Source: Bog-532 sp963775825
Lineage (GTDB): Bacteria > Actinomycetota > Actinomycetes > Streptosporangiales > Streptosporangiaceae
Reading direction: 5' to 3'
Assembly: GCA_963775825.1 (NCBI GenBank)
Contig: CAVZKY010000084.1
Coordinates: forward strand, 1-64,000
Length of the DNA stretch: 64,000 nucleotides
Shown: positions 53,112-62,239 of the stretch, piece by piece
How positions within the stretch are numbered: the first letter of the stretch is position 1
How the letters are laid out: every line of letters begins with the position of its first letter
Program-made: the position numbers and the translations under genes
The notes under the pieces: generated by a model
Seen by the model: the letters and a program-made list of their open reading frames with translations, nothing else
Databases searched by the model: none
What the model was told of the DNA's origin: nothing

Positions 53112-53934
53112 CCCGCTTGGCCAGCGCTACCATGCCCGCGGCGAGCAGGACCGCCGCGTACAGGCAGACCAGGCCCAGCCCGGCCCACGGTGGCAGGGTG
53201 TGGGCGACCGGCTTGACCGCGGTCAGCGAGTTCGCCGCGATCGGTTCGGGCAGGAACTTCTGCACCGTGGGCTCCAGCGAGGCCGGGAGCGGAACGGTCA
53301 GCAGCGGCAGCACGAAGATGACCCCGACCACCGCTGCGATGGCGCCGGCCGTGTGCCGGATGATCGCGCCCAGGCCCAGGCCGATGAGCGCGGTCAGGCA
53401 GAGGTAGCCGCCGCCCATCAGCACGGCCCGCAGGACGCCGGGCTGGCTGAGGGTGGCGTGCGGGGCCGGACTGGCCACTGCGGCCTGGCCGGCCAGGAAG
53501 CCGGCGAAGGCCAGGATCTCCCCGGCGGCCAGCGTCACTGCGCCGAGCACGGCCGCCTTGGCCGCGAGGACCAGCGGGCGGTTCGGTACGGCCGCGAACG
53601 TCGACCGGATCATCCCGGAGGAGAACTCGCTGGTGATCACCAGCGCGCCCAGGGTGGCCATCAGCAGTTGGCCAAGGGCCAGGCCGGTGAGGCTGTTATT
53701 GGCCGGGTCGAACGACGATCGGCTGGCGGCCGACATGTGGGACCAGTGGGATGTGTCCACGGCCAGGACCAGGATCGCCAGGCCGATCACCGCGGCGGCG
53801 GTGAGGCCGAGCAGCCACCCGGTCGAGCGGACGCTGCGGAGCTTGGCCCACTCCATCCGGGCCACGCCCGCGAACCCGTAGTGCCCCTGTGTACGACGGG
53901 TAGCCGGGACCGGGGTCACCGGGACGGCGGTCAT
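53104..53934 (-). CDS. ABC-2 type transporter permease
   Basis: 276 residues, six predicted membrane segments after a soluble leader with VARMEWAKLRSVRSTGWLLG, typical of ABC-2 permeases in actinomycetes. LGALVITSEFSSGMIRSTFAAVPNRP is the conserved loop. It lies 10 bases after the ATP-binding gene. Forms an exporter with it, likely for an antimicrobial or lipid substrate. Confidence 0.88.
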   Translation of the reverse strand: MTAVPVTPVPATRRTQGHYGFAGVARMEWAKLRSVRSTGWLLGLTAAAVIGLAILVLAVDTSHWSHMSAASRSSFDPANNSLTGLALGQLLMATLGALVITSEFSSGMIRSTFAAVPNRPLVLAAKAAVLGAVTLAAGEILAFAGFLAGQAAVASPAPHATLSQPGVLRAVLMGGGYLCLTALIGLGLGAIIRHTAGAIAAVVGVIFVLPLLTVPLPASLEPTVQKFLPEPIAANSLTAVKPVAHTLPPWAGLGLVCLYAAVLLAAGMVALAKRDA

Positions 53935-53944
53935 GCGAGCCTCC

Positions 53945-54724
53945 TCAGCTCAGCCGGGTCGCGGCACGCGGCCCGGCGTCGCGGCCCTGGTATCCGGCCG
54001 CGTGATAATCGGCCCCGTGATAATCGGCACTGCCGGAGGTCAGCGCGAGGAACGCCTCTTCCAGCGAGGTGGCCTGGGCGGACAGCTCGGCCACCGTGGT
54101 CTGCGCGAGCAGGCGGCCCTGCCCGACCACGATCAGGTCGTCGGCGGTGAGCGCCATCTCGCTGATCAGATGGCTGGAGACGAAGACGGTGCGGCCCTCG
54201 GCGGCCAGCGACCGCAGCAGCATGCGCAGCCACCGGATGCCTTCCGGGTCGAGCCCGTTGACCGGCTCGTCGAGCAGCAGCACGCCCGGGTCGCCGAGCA
54301 GCGCGGTCGCGATGCCGAGCCGTTGCGCCATGCCGAGCGAGAACGTGCGGGCCCGCTGGCCGGCGGCCTGTTCCAGGCCGACGATCGCCAGCACCTCCTC
54401 GACCCGGCGGCGCGGGATGCCGTTGCTGGCCGCCAGCGCGGTCAGGTGGGCCCGCGCGCTGCGCCCGGGCTGGAAGGACTTGGCCTCCAGCAGGGCGCCG
54501 ACCTCCCGTAGCGGCCAGCCCAGCCCGGAGTAGGGCCGCCCGCCGATCCGCGTCTCCCCGCCATCGGGGCGGTCCAGCCCGATGAGCATCCGCATCGTGG
54601 TCGACTTGCCCGAGCCGTTCGGGCCGAGAAAGCCCGTCACCGTTCCCGGGCGCACGTCGAAGCTGAGCCCGTCGACGGCGACGGTGCGGCCGTACCGCTT
54701 GATGAGATCATGGGCCTCGATCAC
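53945..54724 (-). CDS. ABC transporter ATP-binding protein
   Basis: 259 residues. Walker A GPNGSGKST (about 34-42), signature FSLGMAQRLGIA, Walker B VLLLDEPVNGLDPEG, H-loop FVSSHLISEM. DrrA/CcmA-like single domain. Its start overlaps the stop of the upstream membrane gene by 4 bases. Confidence 0.93.
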   Translation of the reverse strand: MIEAHDLIKRYGRTVAVDGLSFDVRPGTVTGFLGPNGSGKSTTMRMLIGLDRPDGGETRIGGRPYSGLGWPLREVGALLEAKSFQPGRSARAHLTALAASNGIPRRRVEEVLAIVGLEQAAGQRARTFSLGMAQRLGIATALLGDPGVLLLDEPVNGLDPEGIRWLRMLLRSLAAEGRTVFVSSHLISEMALTADDLIVVGQGRLLAQTTVAELSAQATSLEEAFLALTSGSADYHGADYHAAGYQGRDAGPRAATRLS

Positions 54725-55218
54725 CGGTCGACTCCGATGCGGGCCAGGGGCCGGATGTCGCGAGCCGCGCGGAGCGGACGGGCGGCCGACGCGACGCGGC
54801 CGGAGGCGCCGGAGCCGGACGTGACGCGGCCGGAGGCGCCGGAGCCGGACGTGACGCGGCCGGAGGCGCCGGAGCCGGACGTGACGCGGCCGGAGGCGCC
54901 GCGGTGGGCCCGGTGCCGCCGGACGAGATAGCCGCCCGTGCCCAGCAGGATGGCGACGGCCGGGCCGCTGTGCACCGCGAACACGCCGGCCAGGCTGGGG
55001 CCGCCCCAGGCATTACGGTAGCTGGCCGGGTTGCCGTAGTGGACGAGGAAGAATTCGGCGGCCCCCCGGCCCACCAGGAACGCCGCGAGGACACCTCCCG
55101 CGGCGAGGCCGATGACCTTCGGCAGCTGGCGGCGCCAGCGCGGCTGGGCGGCGGCGGCCACCGTGAGTACGGCGGCGGCCGAGACTAGTGCGATCACAGT
55201 GACGGCACCGGTATGCAT
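54721..55218 (-). CDS. membrane protein with C-terminal decapeptide repeat, operon leader
   Basis: 165 residues from ATG 55218, preceded by GGGAGGTTG. Three hydrophobic segments (VIALVSAAAVLTVAAAA, VIGLAAGGVLAAFLVG, AVHSGPAVAILLGTGGYLV), then a cytoplasmic tail made of four GASGRVTSGS-type decapeptides encoded by a 30-bp DNA repeat. First gene of the five-gene ABC/two-component operon. Family not recognised. The repeat number is likely to vary between strains. Confidence 0.7.
   Translation of the reverse strand: MHTGAVTVIALVSAAAVLTVAAAAQPRWRRQLPKVIGLAAGGVLAAFLVGRGAAEFFLVHYGNPASYRNAWGGPSLAGVFAVHSGPAVAILLGTGGYLVRRHRAHRGASGRVTSGSGASGRVTSGSGASGRVTSGSGASGRVASAARPLRAARDIRPLARIGVDR
54791..54910. 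repeat. 30-bp tandem repeat inside a coding region
   Basis: Nearly four copies of a unit beginning GACGCGGCCGGAGGCGCCGG. It encodes GASGRVTSGS decapeptides in the membrane protein on the minus strand. Confidence 0.8.
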
Positions 55219-55424
55219 GGAACAACCTCCCGTAGTGGATGGCCAGATCCGCCCGCCGGGTGGCCCGCCCGGGCCGGTGAGCACGGCGGAACTGCCTACG
55301 GGACATCAACCTAGGGACGCAGGGCGCGGCGCAGAACGCAGCTTTCACCCGTCTTGGCCCGGGGGTTTTCCCCCGTGGCGCCGAGCCGGCGGCTCAGGAG
55401 GGGCACGGCTGGCCAGGCGATGCC

Positions 55425-56015
55425 TCAGACGCGGCCGGTGCCGATGAGCCCGTCCCGGGTGACCAGGGCGGCCAGTTCGTTGTCGGCGAGACTGTCCGTG
55501 CCGTCCGGCCGCACGGGCAGCACCAGGTAACGGGTCTCCGCGGTGGAATCCCATACGGCGATGTCCACCTCTTTGGGCACGACCAGGCCAAACTCGCTGA
55601 GCACGGCCCGCGGCTCGCGCACGGTGCGGGACCGGTAGGCGAGGCTCTTGTACCAGCTCGGCGAGGGCCCCAGCAGGGCGACCGGGTAGCAGGAGCACAG
55701 GGTACAGACGATCACGTTGTGCCGCTGCGCGGAGTTGGCCACGACCCGCAGCTGATAACTGCTGACCTGCGGGCCGAACCCCAGTTCGGCTGCCGCGGCC
55801 GAGCCGTCGGCCAGCAGCCGTGCACGAAACCGGGGGTCCGTCCAGGCGCGGGCGACGAGCCGGGCCCCATTGATCGGTGTCGCGCGCGCGTAGAAGCGGG
55901 CCAAGGCCTCGTCCAGCTCACCGTCGCTGGCCAGTCCCGCGGCGATCACCCGTTCCTCCAGCCGCCGTACCCGCGCCGCCACGGGAAGATCATGATGGTG
56001 CGGCTCCGCGGTCAC
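55425..56015 (-). CDS. nitrile hydratase alpha-type subunit (cobalt type)
   Basis: 196 residues from GTG 56015 (GGAGGAACG upstream). The metal-binding motif VCTLCSCYP (Cys104, Cys107, Cys109) with Thr after the first Cys and Tyr after the last indicates the cobalt-type centre of nitrile hydratase or thiocyanate hydrolase gamma. YKSLAYRSRTVREPRAVLSEFGL follows as expected. It converts nitriles to amides, or thiocyanate to carbonyl sulphide and ammonia. Third gene after the two beta-type subunits, with an overlapping start. Confidence 0.9.
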   Translation of the reverse strand: MTAEPHHHDLPVAARVRRLEERVIAAGLASDGELDEALARFYARATPINGARLVARAWTDPRFRARLLADGSAAAAELGFGPQVSSYQLRVVANSAQRHNVIVCTLCSCYPVALLGPSPSWYKSLAYRSRTVREPRAVLSEFGLVVPKEVDIAVWDSTAETRYLVLPVRPDGTDSLADNELAALVTRDGLIGTGRV

Positions 56016-56320
56016 CGTTCCTCCGGTGGGCCGTCGTCCTCGCCGTCGTCCTCGCCGGCCTGCTCCAGATAGCTCTCCCAGAGGTCGGCCAGGACCGTAT
56101 GGCGGCCGGTCCCCCATAGTCCGGCCGCGGCGAACCTGACCGTGTAGACGGTTTCGGCGCGCGGGGCCGCGACACCGCGGGCCACGTCGTCGGGCAGCGG
56201 CCATTCGCGGCCGGCGTAGACGATCTCGCCTTCCTGTCCGCGCAGGTAACGGGGCAGCCGGGTGTGGTGGTCGGGGTCCGCTGAACTGGTCCGCACCCGT
56301 GTTCCCGGCCGGAGCGTCAT
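56012..56320 (-). CDS. nitrile hydratase beta subunit, C-terminal half as a separate protein
   Basis: 102 residues. LRPGTRVRTSSADPDHHTRLPRYLRGQEGEIVYAGREWPLPDD is the SH3-like beta barrel that ends nitrile hydratase beta chains, here as its own gene. Acidic tail. Overlaps both neighbours by 4 bases. Such split beta chains occur in toyocamycin nitrile hydratase (three subunits) and thiocyanate hydrolase. Confidence 0.88.
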   Translation of the reverse strand: MTLRPGTRVRTSSADPDHHTRLPRYLRGQEGEIVYAGREWPLPDDVARGVAAPRAETVYTVRFAAAGLWGTGRHTVLADLWESYLEQAGEDDGEDDGPPEER

Positions 56321-56586
56321 GCGACGCCCTTCCTGGCCACCAGGACCTCCAGAGCTTCCAGCCAGCGCTCGTAGTAGGACGCCGACAGGTAGCGCTCCGG
56401 CGGCAGGCTCTCGATCGTGTCGCGCAGCTCGTCCCCGCTGAACAGCCCGCGCCGCCCCAGCACCCCGGCGAGCGCGTAGACCCGCGCCTCCCAGTCAGCG
56501 TGAAACGGCGGGCTGTCCTGACTGCCGGGTATCTCCGGGACCGGACCGAACCCGGTCTGGCCGCCAACGTCATGAACCCTGCTCAC
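56317..56586 (-). CDS. nitrile hydratase beta subunit, N-terminal half as a separate protein
   Basis: 89 residues from GTG 56586 (MSRVHDVGGQTGFGPVPEI). Then FHADWEARVYALAGVLGRRGLFSGDELRDTIESLPPERYLSASYYERWLEALEVLV, the helical front of the beta chain. First gene of the operon. Divergent from the peptidase-like gene at 56648. Confidence 0.88.
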   Translation of the reverse strand: MSRVHDVGGQTGFGPVPEIPGSQDSPPFHADWEARVYALAGVLGRRGLFSGDELRDTIESLPPERYLSASYYERWLEALEVLVARKGVA

Positions 56587-56647
56587 CCTGATGACGCTAA
56601 CCCAGACGGGCCGCCTCCGCACGGCCCCGGGGGCGTACGGTCGGGGG

Positions 56648-57931
56648 GTGACGAGCTACCGCCAGCCTGGCACCGTGCTGACCGATCACACGTTCCGTGT
56701 GCCGCTCGACTACAGCCGCCCGGACGAAGAACACATCGAGGTGTTCGCCCGCGAGGTCGTCGCCGCGGACGAGACCGGCGCCGGCCTGCCGTGGCTGCTG
56801 TTCCTGCAAGGCGGCCCCGGGCTGAGCTCACCCCGGCCGGCCGGCCGGGACAGCTGGCTCAGCCGGGCCCTGGACGACTACCGTGTGCTGCTGCTGGATC
56901 AGCGCGGCACCGGCCGGTCCACCCCCGCCAACCGGCGGACCCTGGCCAAGCTGGGCTCGCCCGCGGCTCAGGCCGAGTACCTGGCGCTGTTCCGCGGCGA
57001 CAACATCGTCCGGGATGCCGAACGGATCCGGGGCGAGGTCACCGGCGGTGCGCCGTGGAGCGTGCTGGGGCAGAGCTTCGGCGGATTCTGCGCGGTCACC
57101 TACCTGTCGCTGGCCCCGGAGGGGATCCGCGAGGCGTTCATCACGGGTGGGCTGCCCGGGCTCGACGTGACCGCCGACGACGTGTACCGGGTCGCCTATC
57201 CCCGGGTCACCGCGAAGAACACCGCGCACTACGAGCGCTACCCGGTCGACGTAGAACGCGCGCGCAGGATCGCCCGCTACCTCAGCGGCGGCAACGTCCA
57301 GCTGCCCGGCGGCGGACTGCTGAGCGTGGAGAACTTCCAGGTGCTCGGCCGGCTCCTCGGTACGAGCCACGGCAGCCCCACCCTGCACTACCTGCTCGAG
57401 GACGCCTTCGACGGCGGCGACCTGTCCGACCGGTTCCTGCGCGAGACCGAGTCGCACCTGACCTTCACCCCCGGGCCGCTCTACGCGGTCCTGCACGAGG
57501 CCTGCTACGCGCAGGGTTTCGCGACGAACTGGTCCGCGCAGCGGGTCCGGTCCGAGTTCCCGGCGTTCGACCCCGCCGGGGCGGTGGAGGGTGACGCCCC
57601 GCTGATGTTCACCGGCGAGATGATGTATCCGTGGATGTTCGAGGCCGATCCGGTGCTGCAGCCGCTGGGCGCGGCGGCCGAGCTGCTCGCCGAACGGGAT
57701 TCCTGGCCGCTGCTGTACGACCCGATCATGCTGGGCGCGAACGAGGTCCCCGTGGCCGCGGCGATCTACTTCAACGACATGTACGTCGACCGGGACGATT
57801 CGCTACGGACCGCCGTCTCGATCCGCGGGCTGCGGCCGTGGGTCACCAGTGAGTACGAGCACGACGGCCTGCGGGTCAGCCGCGGCGCCGTCCTGGACCG
57901 CCTGATCCAGATGGCCCGGGGAAACCTGTAG
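56648..57931 (+). CDS. prolyl aminopeptidase-like alpha/beta hydrolase (S33)
   Basis: 427 residues from GTG 56648 (ATG 56591 is an alternative). LPWLLFLQGGPGLSSPRP is the oxyanion HGGPG loop, VLLLDQRGTGRSTP follows, then the nucleophile VLGQSFGGFCAVTYLS (Ser), EVPVAAAIYFNDMYVD (Asp) and YEHDGLR (His). Size and order match proline iminopeptidases of the large type. It would remove N-terminal proline or a related group. Shares a short divergent promoter region with the nitrile hydratase genes. Confidence 0.88.
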   Translation: MTSYRQPGTVLTDHTFRVPLDYSRPDEEHIEVFAREVVAADETGAGLPWLLFLQGGPGLSSPRPAGRDSWLSRALDDYRVLLLDQRGTGRSTPANRRTLAKLGSPAAQAEYLALFRGDNIVRDAERIRGEVTGGAPWSVLGQSFGGFCAVTYLSLAPEGIREAFITGGLPGLDVTADDVYRVAYPRVTAKNTAHYERYPVDVERARRIARYLSGGNVQLPGGGLLSVENFQVLGRLLGTSHGSPTLHYLLEDAFDGGDLSDRFLRETESHLTFTPGPLYAVLHEACYAQGFATNWSAQRVRSEFPAFDPAGAVEGDAPLMFTGEMMYPWMFEADPVLQPLGAAAELLAERDSWPLLYDPIMLGANEVPVAAAIYFNDMYVDRDDSLRTAVSIRGLRPWVTSEYEHDGLRVSRGAVLDRLIQMARGNL

Positions 57932-58055
57932 CGCAGCGTGACCCTCAGCCTGACTTGAGTGTTCCTGGCGGCCGCAAGCGTCCCGGAAACGTGGCGCTTC
58001 CGGGATGCGCACGATCACGCGCGCTGCCGTGCCGCGGCTCCCTGGCTGGCGTGAC

Positions 58056-58514
58056 TCAGCGCTGCTTTCCCTGCCGGAACAGGGAGATGGCCTGGTCGAT
58101 CCGGCGCTGCCGGGTTTCGGGGGTCTTAGCGGCGTTGATGTTGTCGACGTGGTAGCGCTGCAGGCTGCTGGACAGCTTCGCGAAGAACGCCTCGGCGGCC
58201 GGATCGGCGGACAGGGCAGTGGCGACGTCATCAGGTACAGCGACCTCGCCGGGGCCGCCAGCGAGGGTGAGGACGACGTGAATCAGGTCATCGGCCTTCA
58301 GGCCGGTGTCCTTGCGGACGGCGGCGCTGATGCTGATCATGTGCCTGCCGCTCATGACCCCGACGGTGTTCCGGTACTCGTAGCCGTTCACGTTCACGAC
58401 GACGGCCGGCCGTCGGCCCGCTCCGAGCCGCTCGATCATCTCGTCCGGGACCACGATCCCGGTGTTGTTGCCGGTCGCGATCACTTTCGTGTCGAACGTG
58501 ACGCTCTCTGTCAT
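58056..58514 (-). CDS. DUF1905/YdeI-like protein
   Basis: 152 residues from ATG 58514. The DUF1905 beta barrel (VTFDTKVIATGNNTGIVVPDEMIERLG, VNVNGYEYRNTVGVMSGRHMISISA) is followed by the helical OmdA/YdeI tail (LSADPAAEAFFAKLSSSLQRYHVDNINAAKTPETRQRRIDQAISLF). Family common in actinomycetes, function not established. Its start overlaps the stop of the upstream membrane gene. Both are divergent from tetR at 59088. Confidence 0.85.
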   Translation of the reverse strand: MTESVTFDTKVIATGNNTGIVVPDEMIERLGAGRRPAVVVNVNGYEYRNTVGVMSGRHMISISAAVRKDTGLKADDLIHVVLTLAGGPGEVAVPDDVATALSADPAAEAFFAKLSSSLQRYHVDNINAAKTPETRQRRIDQAISLFRQGKQR

Positions 58515-58981
58515 CCCTGTCGCCTCCCTTTCATCTCCATTGCGGGCTGAGGGACCGGCCGGGCCAGCGCCCTCCGGCCAGCGTCGGCGGTGCGGGTACG
58601 GCGGTAGAGATCTATCGCGACGGCAGTTAGCCAGGCGCTGCTGATAATGACAGCGGCCGTGAAGCCGAGGCTGATCGCCTCGCCAGCGAAGCGGCCAATC
58701 GCCCGTCGCGCCCCGACGGCACCCAAGATGATCATCACGCCGGTCAGGATGAGGTTGGCCTGCTGGATCCAGCCCAGGCGCCCGAGCGCGAGCAGGCTCC
58801 ATTCGTCGCGGGCCAGGTCGAAGCCGTGCCTGGTCAGCGCCTGAGCCAGGGAGACGACGACGTAGCACGGGCCGGCGAGGGCGAGGTAGCCGAGCAGGCT
58901 GCGCGTGACGTTCCCGGCCGAGGAGTCCTGGCGGCTCGGGCGGTTCCGGGCTCCCTGGGCTGTCCCGGCGATCGTGGACAT
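58511..58981 (-). CDS. DUF998-like membrane protein, short
   Basis: 156 residues, four membrane segments (LLGYLALAGPCYVVVSLAQALT, IQQANLILTGVMIILGAVGA, ISLGFTAAVIISSAWLTAVAIDLYR). Front and end match DUF998 proteins. The usual middle part (a PG-rich loop and a further segment) is missing, suggesting an internal deletion. First gene of a pair with the DUF1905 protein. Controlled from the operator region before tetR. Confidence 0.65.
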   Translation of the reverse strand: MSTIAGTAQGARNRPSRQDSSAGNVTRSLLGYLALAGPCYVVVSLAQALTRHGFDLARDEWSLLALGRLGWIQQANLILTGVMIILGAVGARRAIGRFAGEAISLGFTAAVIISSAWLTAVAIDLYRRTRTADAGRRALARPVPQPAMEMKGRRQG

Positions 58982-59020
58982 GGTGTGCTCCTTCCTGCTG
59001 CCGAGTTCACCGGATCAGAA

Positions 59021-59067
59021 CTAGACTGTTCAGTACTACCATCCTAGTCCTAGACTGTCTAGTACTA
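59021..59067. promoter_or_regulatory. paired TetR operators (predicted)
   Basis: CTAGACTGTTCAGTACTA (59021-59038) and CTAGACTGTCTAGTACTA (59050-59067), two direct copies of a site whose core TAGACTGTCTA is palindromic. It lies between the divergent DUF998 and tetR genes. Confidence 0.65.
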
Positions 59068-59087
59068 TCTCATTCGAGGAGGCCCCA

Positions 59088-59837
59088 ATGCCGAGCCGAA
59101 CCGCAGGGCACGCCCATGCCGATGCCGATGACACTCCCCCCGGACCGCTGCCGGGCGGCGGCGCGCACATCCCGCTCGGCGGGGCAGCGCCCGGCCGGAC
59201 TGCCCGCAAGCGCCGGGCGATCATGGAGGCCGCGACGGCGCTATTCCTTAGCGACGGCTACCGCAACACGAGCATGGACCAGGTCGCCGCCGACGCCGCA
59301 GTGTCCAAGCAAACCGTCTACAAGCAGTTCGCTGACAAGGAGCAGTTGTTCCGGGACATCGTGCTCGGCGTGACCGCCAACTCCGAGGCGATCATCACCG
59401 ACATGACCTCGGTCCTGCGCAGCACGAACGTTGCCTCGCAGGCGGAGCTTCGAACCGTCCTCACCGACCTCGCCCGCCGGTACATCGACGGCGTGCTCCA
59501 GCCGCATGTCCTCGCCCTGCGGCGGCTGATCATCGCCGAAGCCGAACGGTTCCCCGACCTCGCGCGGACCTACTTCGAACAGGCCCCCGCCCGCGCCATC
59601 GAGGTCGTCGCGAACGCCCTGCAGGCCTACATCGAGCGCGGCCTGCTCGCCGCCGCCGATCCCCGCCTCGCCGCTGCGCACTTTGCCTACCTCGCCCTGG
59701 CCATACCGCAGGACAGGGCGCAGTTCTACCCTAGCGAGCGCCCCTCCCCCGCCGAGCGGGACCAGCTCGCCGACGAAGCGGTCCGCATCTTCCTCGCCGC
59801 GTACGCACCCCGCCTCGGGGAAGACGGCGGCCCGTGA
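59088..59837 (+). CDS. TetR-family transcriptional regulator
   Basis: 249 residues. ATG 59088 after GAGGAGG. A disordered leader of 35 residues precedes the helix-turn-helix RRAIMEAATALFLSDGYRNTSMDQVAADAAVSKQTVYKQFADKEQLF. The ligand domain is of the AefR/TetR_C_14 type (RRLIIAEAERFPDLARTYFEQ, AHFAYLALAIP). It probably represses itself and the divergent membrane-protein pair through the CTAGACTG sites. Confidence 0.9.
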   Translation: MPSRTAGHAHADADDTPPGPLPGGGAHIPLGGAAPGRTARKRRAIMEAATALFLSDGYRNTSMDQVAADAAVSKQTVYKQFADKEQLFRDIVLGVTANSEAIITDMTSVLRSTNVASQAELRTVLTDLARRYIDGVLQPHVLALRRLIIAEAERFPDLARTYFEQAPARAIEVVANALQAYIERGLLAAADPRLAAAHFAYLALAIPQDRAQFYPSERPSPAERDQLADEAVRIFLAAYAPRLGEDGGP

Positions 59838-60411
59838 CAGCCAGCCTGCCGCAGCACAATGTGTTCAGGTTCGGTGGTTCCCTACAGATCGCCGAAGGCA
59901 GTCGTCTTAGCGCCGAGGGCGGCCAGGCATCAAGCGACGTGATGACGACGAAGCCTATGGCGGCGAAGCTGATGACGGCGCCGGCGCAGACTTCGCGGAG
60001 AATGCGTGAGACGATGCCTCACCGATACATGGAGCCTCCCGGCCGGGGCACCCCGATCTGGTGCGGCCAGTTACCTTCCGAGGTCATTACCAAGCCTAGG
60101 ACACTCAAGCGGTTTGACCTCTTGCCCCGTGCACGACTTCAGGCATCCGTGCAGGCCATCCGTGTAGGCGACTTCGGAAACTGACAGACAGCTCCCGGCT
60201 CGGCTCCATGGCCGAGAACGATGCACCAGTCAGCAATGACAGCATGCGCAGCCGCGGGGATGCGCCAGCACCCGCCACGCCGACGGCTTAGCCACGGCCA
60301 CCACCGTAGATGCGGGCCTCGCCGATCGCCAAAGCTTATTTGAGAGATAGATGACTCTGTTAATCGGTTGTGTGTCCGAAGAATGTCGGACCATCGTGAG
60401 ATCATTCGGAT
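59838..60411. other. intergenic region, no gene recognised
   Basis: Contains only short, weak frames. The last 110 bases are lower in GC (ATAGATGACTCTGTTAATCGG near 60345) and probably hold the promoter of the HNH gene. Confidence 0.35.
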
Positions 60412-62001
60412 ATGTGTTCCCCTGACGTGACAGCGCGGGTCCGGGTGCTGGCCGAGCTGGCCGCCCTCGGCCCATCGCCGGCGGACGCGTCCCGGCCCGG
60501 CGGCGTCGGGGTGGTCGGGCTGCTGGGCCAGGTCCGCGACCTGGCCGCTTTCGCCGACCAGGTGACCGGGGAGCTGGCCCGGCTGGCTGCGGCGCTGGAT
60601 GCGGTGGACGGGGCCGCAGAAGCCGGATATTCGTCCGTGGCGGGGTTTTTGCGGCATGGGTGTGGCCGGTCGCCGGGGCGGGCTGGGGAGCTGGTGGCGG
60701 CGGGGCGGGCGCTGCGGCGGCTGGCGGCGACGGGGAAGGCGTTAATGGCCGGGCAGATCTCCTTCGACGCCGCGCATGTCATCTGCCGCGCCGCCGGGCA
60801 GATCGAGGACGAGGCGGCAGCGCTGGCCGCGGAGGATCTGCTGCTGGCCGCGGCCCGTAACCGGCGGCCCGATCTGGCCCATCGCGCGGGGCAGCACCCG
60901 GGACCGGACGGGGAAGCGCCTCCCGGCGGGGAAGCGCCTCCCGGCGGGCAGGCATCCCCGGACCAGGACCCGGCACCGGGCGGGCAGGCATCCCCGGACC
61001 AGGACCCGGCACCGGGCGGGCAGGCACCTTCGGGGGAGCAGCCGGTGCCGGGTGCGGTGGGTTCCCTGGGCCGGTGCGGGATTCCCGGGCTGGACCCCGG
61101 CGCGCTGCGCCGGCTCGGCCAGGAACTCCTCTACCGCGCCGACCCCGATGCCGTTGAGGAGCGGGAGCGGAAACGGTTCGAGCGCCGGCACCTGTCGTTC
61201 GGGTTCACCCTCGACGACACGGGCACCCTTTCCGGTGCGTGCGGGGACACCTTGTCCTGGGAGATCATCAAGACCGCCGTGCATGCGTTCGGCCCGCCGG
61301 GCGGCACCGAAGACACCCGGACCGCGGCGCAGCGGCGGATGGACGGCCTGACCGCCGCCTGCCAGGCCGCCCTGGACTCCGGCACAGCCGGCACCCGGCA
61401 CGGCGCCGCCCCGCACCTCAGCGTCCTGGTCGAAGAGCAGACCCTGGCCGGCGCCCAAGACCGCTGCGCGACCACGGGCTGCGCGAGGCCCGGCACCGGG
61501 ACGGCCGGCACCACGGACGGGCCGGCAGACGGCCGGACGCCCGTTCCGCTGGGGCCACCCCCGGCCCGGACCGGGTTCGGGGCCACGCTGACCGCCCGGC
61601 AGGTCCTCGCCCTGGCCTGCCACGCCGAACTGAGCATCATCCGCTGGAGCGACGGCATCCCCCTGGACGTCGGACGCCGCTACCGCACCGAAACCCCCGC
61701 CCTCCGCCGCGCCCTGGAAGCCCGCGACCAAGGCTGCCGCGCACCCGGCTGCGGCATGCCCGCCGCCTGGTGCACCGCCCACCACCTCACACCCTGGAGC
61801 CACGGCGGGACAACCAGCCTCCAGGACACCGCCCTGTTCTGCTTCGTGCACCACAACTACTTCATTCACCTGCTGGGCTGGACCATCACCGGTGACCCCA
61901 ACGGCACCCTGCACCTCACCCACCCCCAGGGCCGGCCCACCCTCGACAGCCCCCTACCGGGCGGCACCAAACCCCGCGCCACCAGACCCCGCGCGCCGTA
62001 A
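60412..62001 (+). CDS. DUF222 / HNH endonuclease domain protein (13E12 type)
   Basis: 529 residues. The DUF222 domain occupies the N-terminal 330 residues (AAEAGYSSVAGFLRHGCGRSPGRAGELVAAGRALRRL, ISFDAAHVICRA). It is split by a low-complexity Pro/Gly/Asp insertion around residues 165-205 (repeats GEAPPG and ASPDQDPAPGGQ). The HNH nuclease is at the C-terminus: CRAPGCGMPAAWCTAHHLTPWSHGGTTSLQDTALFCFVHHN. Multicopy family in actinomycetes, often linked to mobile DNA. Role not established. ATG 60412 begins MCSPDVTARV. Confidence 0.9.
   Translation: MCSPDVTARVRVLAELAALGPSPADASRPGGVGVVGLLGQVRDLAAFADQVTGELARLAAALDAVDGAAEAGYSSVAGFLRHGCGRSPGRAGELVAAGRALRRLAATGKALMAGQISFDAAHVICRAAGQIEDEAAALAAEDLLLAAARNRRPDLAHRAGQHPGPDGEAPPGGEAPPGGQASPDQDPAPGGQASPDQDPAPGGQAPSGEQPVPGAVGSLGRCGIPGLDPGALRRLGQELLYRADPDAVEERERKRFERRHLSFGFTLDDTGTLSGACGDTLSWEIIKTAVHAFGPPGGTEDTRTAAQRRMDGLTAACQAALDSGTAGTRHGAAPHLSVLVEEQTLAGAQDRCATTGCARPGTGTAGTTDGPADGRTPVPLGPPPARTGFGATLTARQVLALACHAELSIIRWSDGIPLDVGRRYRTETPALRRALEARDQGCRAPGCGMPAAWCTAHHLTPWSHGGTTSLQDTALFCFVHHNYFIHLLGWTITGDPNGTLHLTHPQGRPTLDSPLPGGTKPRATRPRAP
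60911..61025. repeat. coding tandem repeats in the DUF222 gene
   Basis: Two copies of an 18-bp unit (GAAGCGCCTCCCGGCGGG) followed by two copies of a 36-bp unit (starting CAGGCATCCCCGGACCAGG). They lengthen the linker of the protein. Confidence 0.75.
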
Positions 62002-62239
62002 AACCCGCGCGGGCGGGGGTCCGCGTACTTCGGCATTATCGGCGTCTCCTCGCTTCGCCAACCGCGGCGGAGGGGTTCCCCGGCGTCGAGTCTCCTTTCC
62101 TCGCCGAGGTGGCGCCGTCCAGGTGATCACGGCGGATAACCTGGCGCGTCAAGGTTTGGCTAGCGGGTCATCCACGCCGATCGGGTGCTGATCGCCCAGA
62201 ATGCCCGGCACACGAAAACGCTGCGAACAGAGCAACCCG

